Virus record (IMG/VR): IMGVR_UViG_3300045946_000072
Span: 1-35,750 of that record
Strand: one strand, 5' to 3'
Origin: a virus
Length of the DNA stretch: 35,750 bases
The translations under genes were made by a program, and so were the position numbers. Under the pieces are notes generated by a model. That model did not search any database, was not told the origin of the DNA, and worked only from the letters and a program-made list of their open reading frames with translations. Positions 6,077-12,358 of this stretch are shown piece after piece (the first letter of the stretch is position 1; every line of letters starts with the position of its first letter).

Positions 6077-6921
6077 GCTGCCCGGATGGATTCGACACCA
6101 TCGAGTCCGTGCGCGAGCGAGTAGAGCGCTGGGGCGCCCGGTGCTCCGCAGCGGAGTACGGCGCAAACGGCGAGGAGTCGTTTAAAAGCCGCCTGCGCCG
6201 CGCCATTGAGTCCTGGCGGCTCCAGCGGGATTATGAGGCCCAGAACCCCGAAGTCCTCGCAGAAAAGCAGCGGAGGGCCTTAGAAGCGGAAATTTTGGAC
6301 CGCCGCCGACGCTGCGACGAGCATGAGGCCCGTTTCTACGCCGAAACCCCTAACGCATTGCGGCGCATGGGGCTCAAGGAGCAGGAGATTGGCGCCCTCG
6401 GCGACCTTCGGCCCACGGACGCGGTCAACGCCGTGGAGGCATGGCGGACTGGCGCGCGGCAATTCCTAGTTCTCGGCGGGCGTACGGGCGGAGGGAAAAC
6501 AATCGCCGCGGCGAGCCTGCTCATGCACGCGAAGGCCCGCTGGAAGTCGGAAAGCTTCGAGGGGTGGTTTTGGGAGACGGGCCGTGCGCGATTCGTGAAG
6601 GCCACGGAACTGGCGCGGCTGAGCTACTACGGCGAGGAAACGCGGGACAAGCTCGATGCCCTCGTCATCGTTCCCATGCTCGTGGTGGACGACTTGGGCG
6701 CAGAGCAAACGTCGGACGGATGGCGCTCCACCCTGCTCGATGTGCTTGATGCGCGGGTGCGCGAGGGTAACCGGACCTGTATCACGACCAATCTAAGCGA
6801 AAAGCCCAAGCCGGGTGAGCGCCGCTTCTCGGAGCATGTCGGTGAGCGCGTGTTCCGCAGGCTCAAAGACTTCGGGCACTTCGTGGCGGTGAACGAAAAG
6901 AGCAAGGCGGAGGCGGCATGA
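6073..6921 (+). CDS. DnaC-like helicase loader (AAA+ ATPase)
   Basis: The 282-residue protein has Walker A G-R-T-G-G-G-K-T at 136-143, Walker B L-V-V-D-D-L-G-A-E at 203-211, a sensor-1 C-I-T-T-N-L at 236-241, and an arginine-rich end R-V-F-R-R-L-K at 259-265. This is the DnaC/IstB pattern. The N-terminal 130 residues are helical and charged and would contact the host replicative helicase or the initiator. It should load host DnaB-type helicase at the phage origin. The start overlaps the end of the O-like gene in ATGA, matching the usual initiator-loader pair. Confidence 0.88.
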   Translation: MSCPDGFDTIESVRERVERWGARCSAAEYGANGEESFKSRLRRAIESWRLQRDYEAQNPEVLAEKQRRALEAEILDRRRRCDEHEARFYAETPNALRRMGLKEQEIGALGDLRPTDAVNAVEAWRTGARQFLVLGGRTGGGKTIAAASLLMHAKARWKSESFEGWFWETGRARFVKATELARLSYYGEETRDKLDALVIVPMLVVDDLGAEQTSDGWRSTLLDVLDARVREGNRTCITTNLSEKPKPGERRFSEHVGERVFRRLKDFGHFVAVNEKSKAEAA

Positions 6922-7445
6922 CGCACGAGACGAGCTCGGACAGGCAGGCGAGGCTTGCGGAGATGCGACGGCTAGTTCGCGACGGCGGCGCGTTGGGCTG
7001 GAGCACGTTCGATATCGGCTTTCTTCTCGCCGAGCTTGAGCGCGTGGAGAGGGAGCGGGACGAGCTTCTGGACTGGAAGCGCAGCGCGGAATTCGTAATG
7101 GACGATGCCGGCAAGGTCCGCCAAGAGGTGGGCATCGTGGGCGAAACCACGGCGGATACATTGCGGCGATTGGCGAAGGAGCGCGACGACGCCCTCGCGC
7201 GGCTCGACCGCACACGGGCCAACTTCGAGCGACACGTTGAGGAATTGTCGCGCGCGCTGGCCACGGCCGAGGCACGGGAGGTGAAGCTACTGGACCTAAT
7301 CCGCCGGCTCGTCTGGGATGCCATGACACCGCTTTGCCACCAGCCGGTGCTTGATGAGGCGCGGGCCGTCCTTGCCGACGAGCGGAAAGGACTCATCGAG
7401 CTGGGCTGGTTCGACCCCATCAAACCGAAGTCGGAGGGCGAGTGA
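6918..7445 (+). CDS. Coiled-coil hypothetical protein (175 aa)
   Basis: Residues about 38-130 form long charged helices with heptad-like spacing (L-A-E-L-E-R-V-E-R-E-R-D-E-L-L, then R-L-A-K-E-R-D-D-A-L-A-R-L-D and V-E-E-L-S-R-A-L-A), so a coiled-coil dimer is likely. The C-terminal 40 residues contain W-D-A-M-T-P-L and E-L-G-W-F-D-P. The family was not recognised. It is coupled by ATGA to the loader gene and by GTGA to the next gene. Confidence 0.65.
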   Translation: MTHETSSDRQARLAEMRRLVRDGGALGWSTFDIGFLLAELERVERERDELLDWKRSAEFVMDDAGKVRQEVGIVGETTADTLRRLAKERDDALARLDRTRANFERHVEELSRALATAEAREVKLLDLIRRLVWDAMTPLCHQPVLDEARAVLADERKGLIELGWFDPIKPKSEGE

Positions 7446-7663
7446 TGGCGAGTCTAGAGCCGCGGCCAGGATTCAATTGGGAAATAGTGCGTTGGTCCAT
7501 GCGCGCAGAAGACAGCTGCTCTTACTGCGACGTTCAGATTCCAGAGAGACAGGTGCCGCTTCGGCTCTGGAGGAAGGGCGGTCATATGGGCGCGCAGTTT
7601 TGCGAAGAATGCCAGCGCGCGTGGTGGGGCATCGAAGGTTTTGATGATGAGGGCGAGACATGA
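7442..7663 (+). CDS. Small CxxC zinc-finger-type protein (73 aa)
   Basis: Two pairs of cysteines, C-S-Y-C (about 26-29) and C-E-E-C (about 54-57), are spaced as in a small zinc ribbon around a short beta hairpin (V-P-L-R-L-W-R-K-G-G-H). The start is either GTG at 7442, overlapping the preceding stop, or the next codon, ATG at 7445. The function is unknown; nucleic-acid or protein binding would be typical. Confidence 0.7.
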   Translation: MMASLEPRPGFNWEIVRWSMRAEDSCSYCDVQIPERQVPLRLWRKGGHMGAQFCEECQRAWWGIEGFDDEGET

Positions 7664-7965
7664 GCGACCCGGTCCGTTTCGCGCGCCGCTACCTGGAGCA
7701 GCGCAAGGCTCAGCTTGAGGCGGAGAATGCGCGGCTGCGGGAGGCGCTGACCGAGGCGCTCGAAGAATGGGGCTACTGCGCTCAATACAAGGGCGATTAC
7801 TTGGCAAAGAAGCACGGCGACGGAGAGCGCATCGCGGAGTGGCGAGCCGTGCTTAACATTGCTCCGTGCGCCGCCCTCTCCGGGCCGCGCACGGTTGATA
7901 GGGTTGATAGTCCGGTTGATAGTCCGGAGGAACTATCAACCATCGACACGAGAGGCGAGTCGTGA
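7660..7965 (+). CDS. Coiled-coil hypothetical protein with repeat-encoded tail (101 aa)
   Basis: The N-terminal half is a charged helix (E-Q-R-K-A-Q-L-E-A-E-N-A-R-L-R-E-A-L-T-E-A-L-E). The tail contains V-D-R-V-D-S-P-V-D-S-P-E-E-L-S, translated from a cluster of GGTTGATAG repeats and an inverted copy (7893-7941). The protein family is unknown. Because the tail follows the DNA repeats, the coding sequence here may be shaped by a DNA site. Confidence 0.65.
   Translation: MSDPVRFARRYLEQRKAQLEAENARLREALTEALEEWGYCAQYKGDYLAKKHGDGERIAEWRAVLNIAPCAALSGPRTVDRVDSPVDSPEELSTIDTRGES
7893..7941 (+). repeat. GGTTGATAG repeat cluster with perfect inverted copy
   Basis: GGTTGATAG occurs at 7893, 7902 and 7914. 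The last two are parts of an exact 12-bp tandem, GGTTGATAGTCC. An exact inverted copy, ACTATCAACC at 7932-7941, pairs with 7914-7923 across an 8-base loop. The 12-bp period equals that of the cluster at 5531. It may be a protein-binding site (operator or accessory origin element) or an RNA hairpin near the end of the gene. Confidence 0.55.
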
Positions 7966-8252
7966 ACGCAAGCATGGGCGAGCTACCGTGCGGCAACTGC
8001 GGGCATCGTCTCAGCGAGCATCCGCCCGATGCGCCGTGTTGCGACAAGTGTAGCGGCTGGATACTCGTGTCGGATGCCGCGCTATGCGCCCAGGCCCGCC
8101 GTGAAGCGCTAGAGGATGCCGCGAAGGTGGCGGAAGGGTTCATCGGCACGACGCCTGGCGTGCTGGACACCGGTGAGATTCATCGCAGCGGGACCGCTGG
8201 CAACATCGCCTCCGCCATCCGCGCCTTGGCTGCGCGTGAGGATGGGACGTGA
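7962..8252 (+). CDS. Zinc-finger-type small phage protein with REALEDAAKVAE tail (96 aa)
   Basis: The N-terminus has C-G-N-C-G-H (10-15), then C-C-D-K-C (26-30), a compact zinc-ribbon pattern. The C-terminal half has R-R-E-A-L-E-D-A-A-K-V-A-E-G and G-N-I-A-S-A-I-R-A-L, a helix pair common in small phage and prophage proteins of unknown role. The next gene carries a similar pair, so the two share a domain. Start is GTG at 7962 overlapping the previous stop. Confidence 0.7.
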   Translation: MNASMGELPCGNCGHRLSEHPPDAPCCDKCSGWILVSDAALCAQARREALEDAAKVAEGFIGTTPGVLDTGEIHRSGTAGNIASAIRALAAREDGT

Positions 8253-8506
8253 GCGCCAGCCGCGCACAGCTGGAGGCGGAACTTGAGCGCGCGTGGGGTT
8301 CGTTCCGCGAGTCAGAGAAGCGGCGCATAGCGCTCGAGCGCAACCTCGCCCACGCTAGGCTCGCCACCCTTGAGGAAGCGGCGAAGGTGGCGGAGTCCTA
8401 CGAGCCAGAATGCGAGTCATGCCCGCGTGGCGTGGCGACCGCCATTCGCGCCCTCGTCGACGTGGAGGGCGGGGCTAAACTCGAGACAAACTCGGAGGCG
8501 ATGTGA
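8249..8506 (+). CDS. Small phage protein sharing the AAKVAES...AIRAL domain (85 aa)
   Basis: An N-terminal charged helix (L-E-A-E-L-E-R-A-W-G-S-F-R) is followed by L-E-E-A-A-K-V-A-E-S, a short C-x-x-C (C-E-S-C, about 55-58) and V-A-T-A-I-R-A-L-V. The second half is paralogous to the end of the preceding protein. Start is GTG at 8249 in a GTGA overlap. The function is unknown. Confidence 0.65.
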   Translation: MSASRAQLEAELERAWGSFRESEKRRIALERNLAHARLATLEEAAKVAESYEPECESCPRGVATAIRALVDVEGGAKLETNSEAM

Positions 8507-8691
8507 GCATTCAGTTTTTCTGGCGCGGCCTGGTGGTAACTGTGGACCATCCTCACGAAGTGGAAGCGATTGTCAGGTTGGGCGAGAAGATGGACGTGGA
8601 GGACAGGAGGCCCAAGGGTCTAGAAAAGTCAGTGCCCGAGTTGATGCGCGAGCGCGAGGCTAAATTTAGTGAACTGGCTAATTCGAGATGA
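8503..8691 (+). CDS. Small hypothetical protein (62 aa)
   Basis: A GTG start overlaps the previous stop. The N-terminus (S-I-Q-F-F-W-R-G-L-V-V-T-V) is beta-like and the rest helical and charged. It was not recognised. Its coupling at both ends in the early operon is the main support. Confidence 0.55.
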   Translation: MSIQFFWRGLVVTVDHPHEVEAIVRLGEKMDVEDRRPKGLEKSVPELMREREAKFSELANSR

Positions 8692-9329
8692 AGAACTATC
8701 GACCAGCGCAAGTGGGAGAGCGATTCGGCCTCTGGACGGTGGTTGGGGCTGGGCCGCGACGCGGCAGTCACGCAACCGTTCTCGTGCGCTGTCAATGCGG
8801 CCGCGAACGTGTGTCGCTGCTCTCGAATCTGCGCCGAAAAACGACGGTGGGTTGCTGGGTATGTGCCCATCCCGGTCGTGCGGCCATATGCGATTGTTGC
8901 CGTCGGAGCTTCCGGCCTCGTCATGCCGCCTCTCGTTTCTGCTCAAAGGAGTGCGCCGGGCGGCACCGTGTTATCTGGCGCGAGAGTCCCGAGAGGCATA
9001 GGCAATTCTTTGCGGACCGGTTCTGGGGTCATGTGGCGATTGGTGCGCCTGACGAATGCTGGAACTGGACAGGGGCGAAGCTGAAAAGCGGTGGTTACGG
9101 CGCATTCCGTCTTGATGGACTCACGCTTCGGGCGCCACGCGTGGCCTGGGCGCTCACCCATGGCGGCGAAAGCCCAGGCCAGCTCTTCGTCTGCCATCGC
9201 TGCGACAATCCTCCGTGCTGCAATCCGCGCCACCTGTTCCTTGGCACCGCCAAAGACAACACTGACGACAAGGACCGGAAGGGTCGCGGGCGCAACCAAG
9301 TCGGGCCGTGGCGGCGAGCGGCCGCGTGA
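8688..9329 (+). CDS. HNH homing-type endonuclease with N-terminal zinc fingers
   Basis: The 213-residue protein has cysteine pairs in the N-terminal 90 residues (C-Q-C, C-W-V-C, C-D-C-C, C-S-K-E-C) followed by an HNH module: D-E-C-W-N-W-T-G (about 125-132), G-Y-G-A-F, V-C-H-R-C-D-N-P-P-C-C-N-P-R-H-L-F-L-G-T (about 170-189) and D-N-T-D-D-K-D-R-K-G-R-G. This is the phage HNH_3-type nuclease. The catalytic His is in V-C-H and the metal-holding Asn/His in N-P-R-H. Such enzymes cut DNA as homing nucleases; some located near terminase genes assist packaging, but here it lies 1 kb upstream of the terminase genes. Start overlaps the previous stop. Confidence 0.9.
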   Translation: MKNYRPAQVGERFGLWTVVGAGPRRGSHATVLVRCQCGRERVSLLSNLRRKTTVGCWVCAHPGRAAICDCCRRSFRPRHAASRFCSKECAGRHRVIWRESPERHRQFFADRFWGHVAIGAPDECWNWTGAKLKSGGYGAFRLDGLTLRAPRVAWALTHGGESPGQLFVCHRCDNPPCCNPRHLFLGTAKDNTDDKDRKGRGRNQVGPWRRAAA

Positions 9330-9688
9330 TGTCCTTCGTCGTCCCCATAAGGACGCCAAGCGCCAGCAACTTGAGAGAGCACTGGGCAGCACGACATCGG
9401 CGCGCACAAAAGCAGAAGCGGGATGTCCGGCTGCTCTGTCCTCGATGGGAGCTGGGGCCCGTGTTGGTCGTTCGGCTGACCCGCATGAGCCCAAGGCAGC
9501 TCGACAGTCACGACAACCTACGGGCCGCCCTGAAAAGCACCGTGGATGCCGTGGCGAGCTGGCTTCGCATCGATGATGGCTCCATGCTTGTGCGCTGGGA
9601 GTATGCACAGGAGAAGGGGGAGGCGGCGGTTCGGGTCGAGGTAGAAGTCATCAATGCGTCGACCCGCGAATCGCTACTTGGCAAGTAG
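9329..9688 (+). CDS. RusA-like Holliday-junction resolvase (probable)
   Basis: The 119-residue protein has an N-terminal P-I-R-T-P-S-A-S-N-L-R-E-H-W like the substrate-facing segment of RusA proteins. Later comes D-S-H-D-N-L-R-A-A-L-K-S-T-V-D (about 61-75) and a D-D pair in L-R-I-D-D-G-S (about 82-88), matching the D..N..K...D...DD metal-binding layout. RusA cuts Holliday junctions made during phage recombination and replication, which fits the RecE-like exonuclease elsewhere in the genome. The start ATG at 9329 overlaps the HNH stop (TGATG). Sequence similarity is modest, so the call is probable, not certain. Confidence 0.6.
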   Translation: MSFVVPIRTPSASNLREHWAARHRRAQKQKRDVRLLCPRWELGPVLVVRLTRMSPRQLDSHDNLRAALKSTVDAVASWLRIDDGSMLVRWEYAQEKGEAAVRVEVEVINASTRESLLGK

Positions 9689-9745
9689 CGGACGTGATGA
9701 CCTCCTGCCGATGGACTGGCCGCTGCCGTTGCTATAGCGCGCGAC

Positions 9746-10027
9746 ATGATGGAAACATGCCTCTATTGCGATGAGCCGACGCTGCCAGGCGAGCGGACGG
9801 AGTTGACGACGTACGTCGATGAGGGCGTGGCAACGAAGCGCCTGGTGCATTTCGAGTGCAGCGCGCGCCAAGTCCTGGGAAGCGTAGGCCACCAGCGCAG
9901 GACGTGCAGTTGCTTTGGTGGTACTGAGGACGACCCACCAGGCGCAACGAGACGCGAGGCGGCGGTTGCTGCGCTCGAGGAGGCGCGGCGGCGGATGTCC
10001 GGGCGTCCGGTGCCCGTCCAGCATTGA
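9746..10027 (+). CDS. Conserved small phage protein with C-x-x-C and HFEC...CSC motifs (93 aa)
   Basis: It starts MMETCLYCDE, giving a C-x-x-C at residues 5-8. The centre, H-F-E-C-S-A-R-Q-V-L-G-S-V-G-H-Q-R-R-T-C-S-C, and the following D-P-P-G-A-T-R-R-E-A-A-V-A-A-L match a small family common in phages and actinobacterial prophages, with no assigned role. Cys/His content suggests a zinc-binding fold. It stands 57 bases after the previous gene and has no clear ribosome-binding site; either of the two first ATGs could be used. Confidence 0.7.
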   Translation: MMETCLYCDEPTLPGERTELTTYVDEGVATKRLVHFECSARQVLGSVGHQRRTCSCFGGTEDDPPGATRREAAVAALEEARRRMSGRPVPVQH

Positions 10028-10047
10028 CACCGTCTTTCATTTGAAAG
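10024..10047 (+). promoter_or_regulatory. TTGACA followed by a 14-bp palindrome upstream of the late region
   Basis: TTGACA (10024-10029) overlaps the end of the previous gene and is followed by the perfect palindrome CTTTCAttTGAAAG (10034-10047). No good -10 hexamer is visible at 17 bp, so promoter activity is doubtful. The palindrome could be an activator or repressor site for the late genes that begin at 10085. Confidence 0.35.
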
Positions 10048-10084
10048 CAGGCTGGCCTAGAACGGGGCCGCAAGGGGGTGCAGC

Positions 10085-10225
10085 ATGCTTGCGACGTCCG
10101 CCTCGATTTGGCCATTCCAGTCTGGAAACGCGCTTGTAGACACCGTTCTGTTCTGCATCTGGGCAGCTCTCTTTGGTTTCGCGGCCGGATGGGGTTGGAA
10201 GCTGTCCACCAAGCTGTTTCCGTAA
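10085..10225 (+). CDS. Small single-span membrane protein (46 aa)
   Basis: AAGGGGGTG lies 5-12 bases upstream of the ATG and is a good ribosome-binding site. Residues about 18-36 (D-T-V-L-F-C-I-W-A-A-L-F-G-F-A-A-G-W-G) form one hydrophobic helix ending in a basic tail (W-K-L-S-T-K-L). Tiny one-span proteins of this kind occur near packaging or lysis genes in many phages; some are holin-like, but this one shows no specific motif. Its stop lies four bases before the tRNA. Confidence 0.65.
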   Translation: MLATSASIWPFQSGNALVDTVLFCIWAALFGFAAGWGWKLSTKLFP

Positions 10226-10229
10226 GTCT

Positions 10230-10299
10230 TGCGGAGTAGGCCGGTGCCTACCGTGGCCTCATAAGCCAATGGGCTTGGGTTCAACTCCTGACTCCGCAA
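10230..10299 (+). tRNA. tRNA(CAT), Met or Ile2 type, phage-encoded
   Basis: Acceptor strands TGCGGAG (10230-10236) and CTCCGCA (10292-10298) pair fully, with discriminator A10299. The anticodon loop CTCATAA gives anticodon CAT on a four-pair stem TGGC/GCCA. The variable loop is five bases. The T-arm is TTGGG/CCTGA around TTCAACT with two G-T wobbles. The D-arm is reduced (TAGG...CCTA). CCA is not encoded and must be added by the host. CAT can be elongator Met or, after lysidine modification, Ile(AUA); the sequence does not decide. It ends directly before terS. Confidence 0.8.
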
Positions 10300-10314
10300 A
10301 TGGAGGCGCAATCA

Positions 10315-10731
10315 GTGCCGCGGCGAAAGTCCAAGGGCGGCCGGCCTACCAAGCTCGATGACGAGATGATTGCGACCATCTGTGAATCCGTTGCCAATGG
10401 CTCGCCCGCCGTCGCGGCTGCTGGAGCGGCCGGAATCGACGACGCGACGTTCTACCGGTGGCAGCAACAGGGACTCTCAAATCCATCGTCGCAATACGGC
10501 GCTTTCGCGAGAGCGCTGCGGGTCGCTCGCCAGCGGTGTCACGACAAACTGGCGCAGGCGACGTTCGGGAACGCCTTAGCCGATGGGAAGACCGGTCTCA
10601 ATTTCCTTGGGCGTCGTTTCTCGAGATGGTGGGCCGAAACACAGCGCATCCAGCACGCGGGAGCCGACGGCAAAAACCTTATCGTCGAGGTCCGGACGCT
10701 GCCGCCTGAGCCGAGCGAGGGGGAATCATGA
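10315..10731 (+). CDS. terS: Terminase small subunit
   Basis: Small terminase subunits recognise phage DNA and present it to the motor. The protein begins basic (P-R-R-K-S-K-G-G-R-P-T-K-L), then has a helix-turn-helix: I-C-E-S-V-A-N-G, A-A-A-G-A-A-G-I-D-D-A-T-F-Y-R-W and an R-A-L-R-V-A-R-Q-R helix, as in many podovirus and siphovirus TerS proteins. GGAGG at 10302-10306 is eight bases from the GTG at 10315. An in-frame ATG at 10300 would start right at the tRNA end and without a site, so GTG is preferred (138 residues). The large subunit follows after one small gene. Confidence 0.8.
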   Translation: MPRRKSKGGRPTKLDDEMIATICESVANGSPAVAAAGAAGIDDATFYRWQQQGLSNPSSQYGAFARALRVARQRCHDKLAQATFGNALADGKTGLNFLGRRFSRWWAETQRIQHAGADGKNLIVEVRTLPPEPSEGES

Positions 10732-10949
10732 GCGAGGAGTCGGATGCAATCAGGGTCCTCGTAGACGTGCTCGACGACCCGATTACGTCGGCGCTTTATG
10801 CCATCTCCCACGGGCTGAAGACGACCGAGCCGAGGGAGGGCCAGACGCGCACCGCGGCGGATGGCTTGTGCACCCTAGCGGAAGGGGCGCACCGGATTGC
10901 TGCTGCCCTCGAGCGCATCGCGGATGCCATGGAGGACGGCGAGTCATGA
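10728..10949 (+). CDS. Small hypothetical protein between terminase subunits (73 aa)
   Basis: A helical acidic protein with A-I-R-V-L-V-D-V-L-D-D-P-I and a C-terminal helix A-H-R-I-A-A-A-L-E-R-I-A-D-A-M-E. It overlaps both terminase genes by four bases, so it is probably translated in step with them. The family was not recognised. Confidence 0.65.
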   Translation: MSEESDAIRVLVDVLDDPITSALYAISHGLKTTEPREGQTRTAADGLCTLAEGAHRIAAALERIADAMEDGES

Positions 10950-12358
10950 GCGCGCCCTCCGAGCCGCTCGAGCCGGAACGTGGCGGCCGCATCGTCATTC
11001 CAAACTTCGACCCCCGCCCATACCAGTTGAGGGTGATGCGCTACCTCGACAACGGCGGCAAGCGCGCTGTTTGTGTTTGGCATCGCCGCGCCGGCAAGGA
11101 CTTGGTCGGAGGACACCAGGCGTGCAAGGCGATGCATAGGCGCGTTGGCAGCTACTGGCACATCTTCCCCACTGAGCGGCTTGGGCGCAAAGCCATCTGG
11201 ACCGGCTTCACGAAGACGGGCGAGCGCATCATGGAGCAGATTTTTCCCCGCGCCATTCGCAAGTCTCCCCGCGAGTGGACGCCCACCGGGGAAATGGTGG
11301 TCGAGCTCCGCTGTGGCTCCATCTGGCGGCTCATGGGCAGCGACCGGATGGAAGTGGTCGGCGCCGGCCCCGCGGGCGTTGTCTTCTCGGAGTACAGCGT
11401 GGCCAAGCCCAAGACGTGGGACCTGGTCCGCCCGATGCTTCGCGAGAACGATGGTTGGGCGCTCTTTCTCTTCACGCCTCGGGGCAACAACCACGGCAAG
11501 GCCATCTTCGACACCGCGGGCAAGGGATTTGGCTGGTTCCAGGAGCTCCTCACGCTGAACGACACGCGGGCCTATGACCCCGCCTCCACCATCGCGGATG
11601 AGCGCGCATCCGGCATGCCCGAGGCGCTGATTCAACAGGAATACTTCTGCGACTGGACCGCCGCGAACATCGGCAGCGTGTTTGGAGACTTGCTGCATGA
11701 GGTGGAGAAGGCCGGCAAAACGGGACTGGACTTCGCCTCGCCGCGCGCCTGCTTCACCTCCTGGGACTTGGGCATCGCGGACAAAACGGCAATCTGGGTC
11801 TGGGCGCTCACCCCCGAGGGCCTTACGCTATTCGACTACATCGAGGCGTCCGGCAAGCCCTTCTCCTTCTTCGCAGATTGGCTGAAAGGCAAAGACTACA
11901 AGTACCTCAAGCACTGGCTGCCGCATGACGCACGGGCTCGAAACCTCCTCACCGGCGGGACTGTCGTCGAGCTGGCGTCTGCCGCGTTCGGTGCCGAGAA
12001 CGTCGGCATCACCCCCGAGCTGTCCTTGGCGGATGGCATCCAGGCGGCGAGGTGGCTGCTCCAGAAACCCATTCGCTTTCACCGACGCTGCGAGGAAGGC
12101 GTCGAGGCGCTCAAGGCATATGCCTACGATTGGGATGATGAGAAGAAAGCTTTTAGCAAGAAACCATTGCACGACTGGTCGAGCCACGGGGCGGATGCAT
12201 TCCGCTACGTCGCGTGTGTCGTCCGCGTGTCTGAGGCGATGGTGGACGGCCCTGCCCAGAAGGTGGTGAAGATGCCCAAGCCCATTACCGAAGTGACGAC
12301 GCTTGACAACCTCTGGCGCGAGGAAGCAGCCAAGCGTGACAACTTCAGGAGGATTTGA
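10946..12358 (+). CDS. terL: Terminase large subunit (ATPase and nuclease)
   Basis: The 470-residue motor protein has the terminase Walker A variant H-R-R-A-G-K-D at 46-52, Walker B V-V-F-S-E-Y with Glu149, and coupling motif F-T-P-R-G-N at 176-181. The C-terminal RNase-H-like nuclease shows D274 in S-W-D-L-G, an acidic pair around D297/E300, and D417 in S-S-H-G-A-D-A-F-R-Y. It packs DNA into the procapsid and cuts it. The ATG at 10946 is used because it overlaps the previous stop; longer in-frame versions would run through two genes. Ends in TGATG with the portal gene. Confidence 0.95.
   Translation: MSAPSEPLEPERGGRIVIPNFDPRPYQLRVMRYLDNGGKRAVCVWHRRAGKDLVGGHQACKAMHRRVGSYWHIFPTERLGRKAIWTGFTKTGERIMEQIFPRAIRKSPREWTPTGEMVVELRCGSIWRLMGSDRMEVVGAGPAGVVFSEYSVAKPKTWDLVRPMLRENDGWALFLFTPRGNNHGKAIFDTAGKGFGWFQELLTLNDTRAYDPASTIADERASGMPEALIQQEYFCDWTAANIGSVFGDLLHEVEKAGKTGLDFASPRACFTSWDLGIADKTAIWVWALTPEGLTLFDYIEASGKPFSFFADWLKGKDYKYLKHWLPHDARARNLLTGGTVVELASAAFGAENVGITPELSLADGIQAARWLLQKPIRFHRRCEEGVEALKAYAYDWDDEKKAFSKKPLHDWSSHGADAFRYVACVVRVSEAMVDGPAQKVVKMPKPITEVTTLDNLWREEAAKRDNFRRI

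Noticed and set aside
10796-11698. Long antisense frame opposite terL, and similar long minus-strand frames under the early and late genes
   Set aside because: GC-rich codon bias leaves stop-free shadow frames opposite real genes; no domain or ribosome-binding site supports them.
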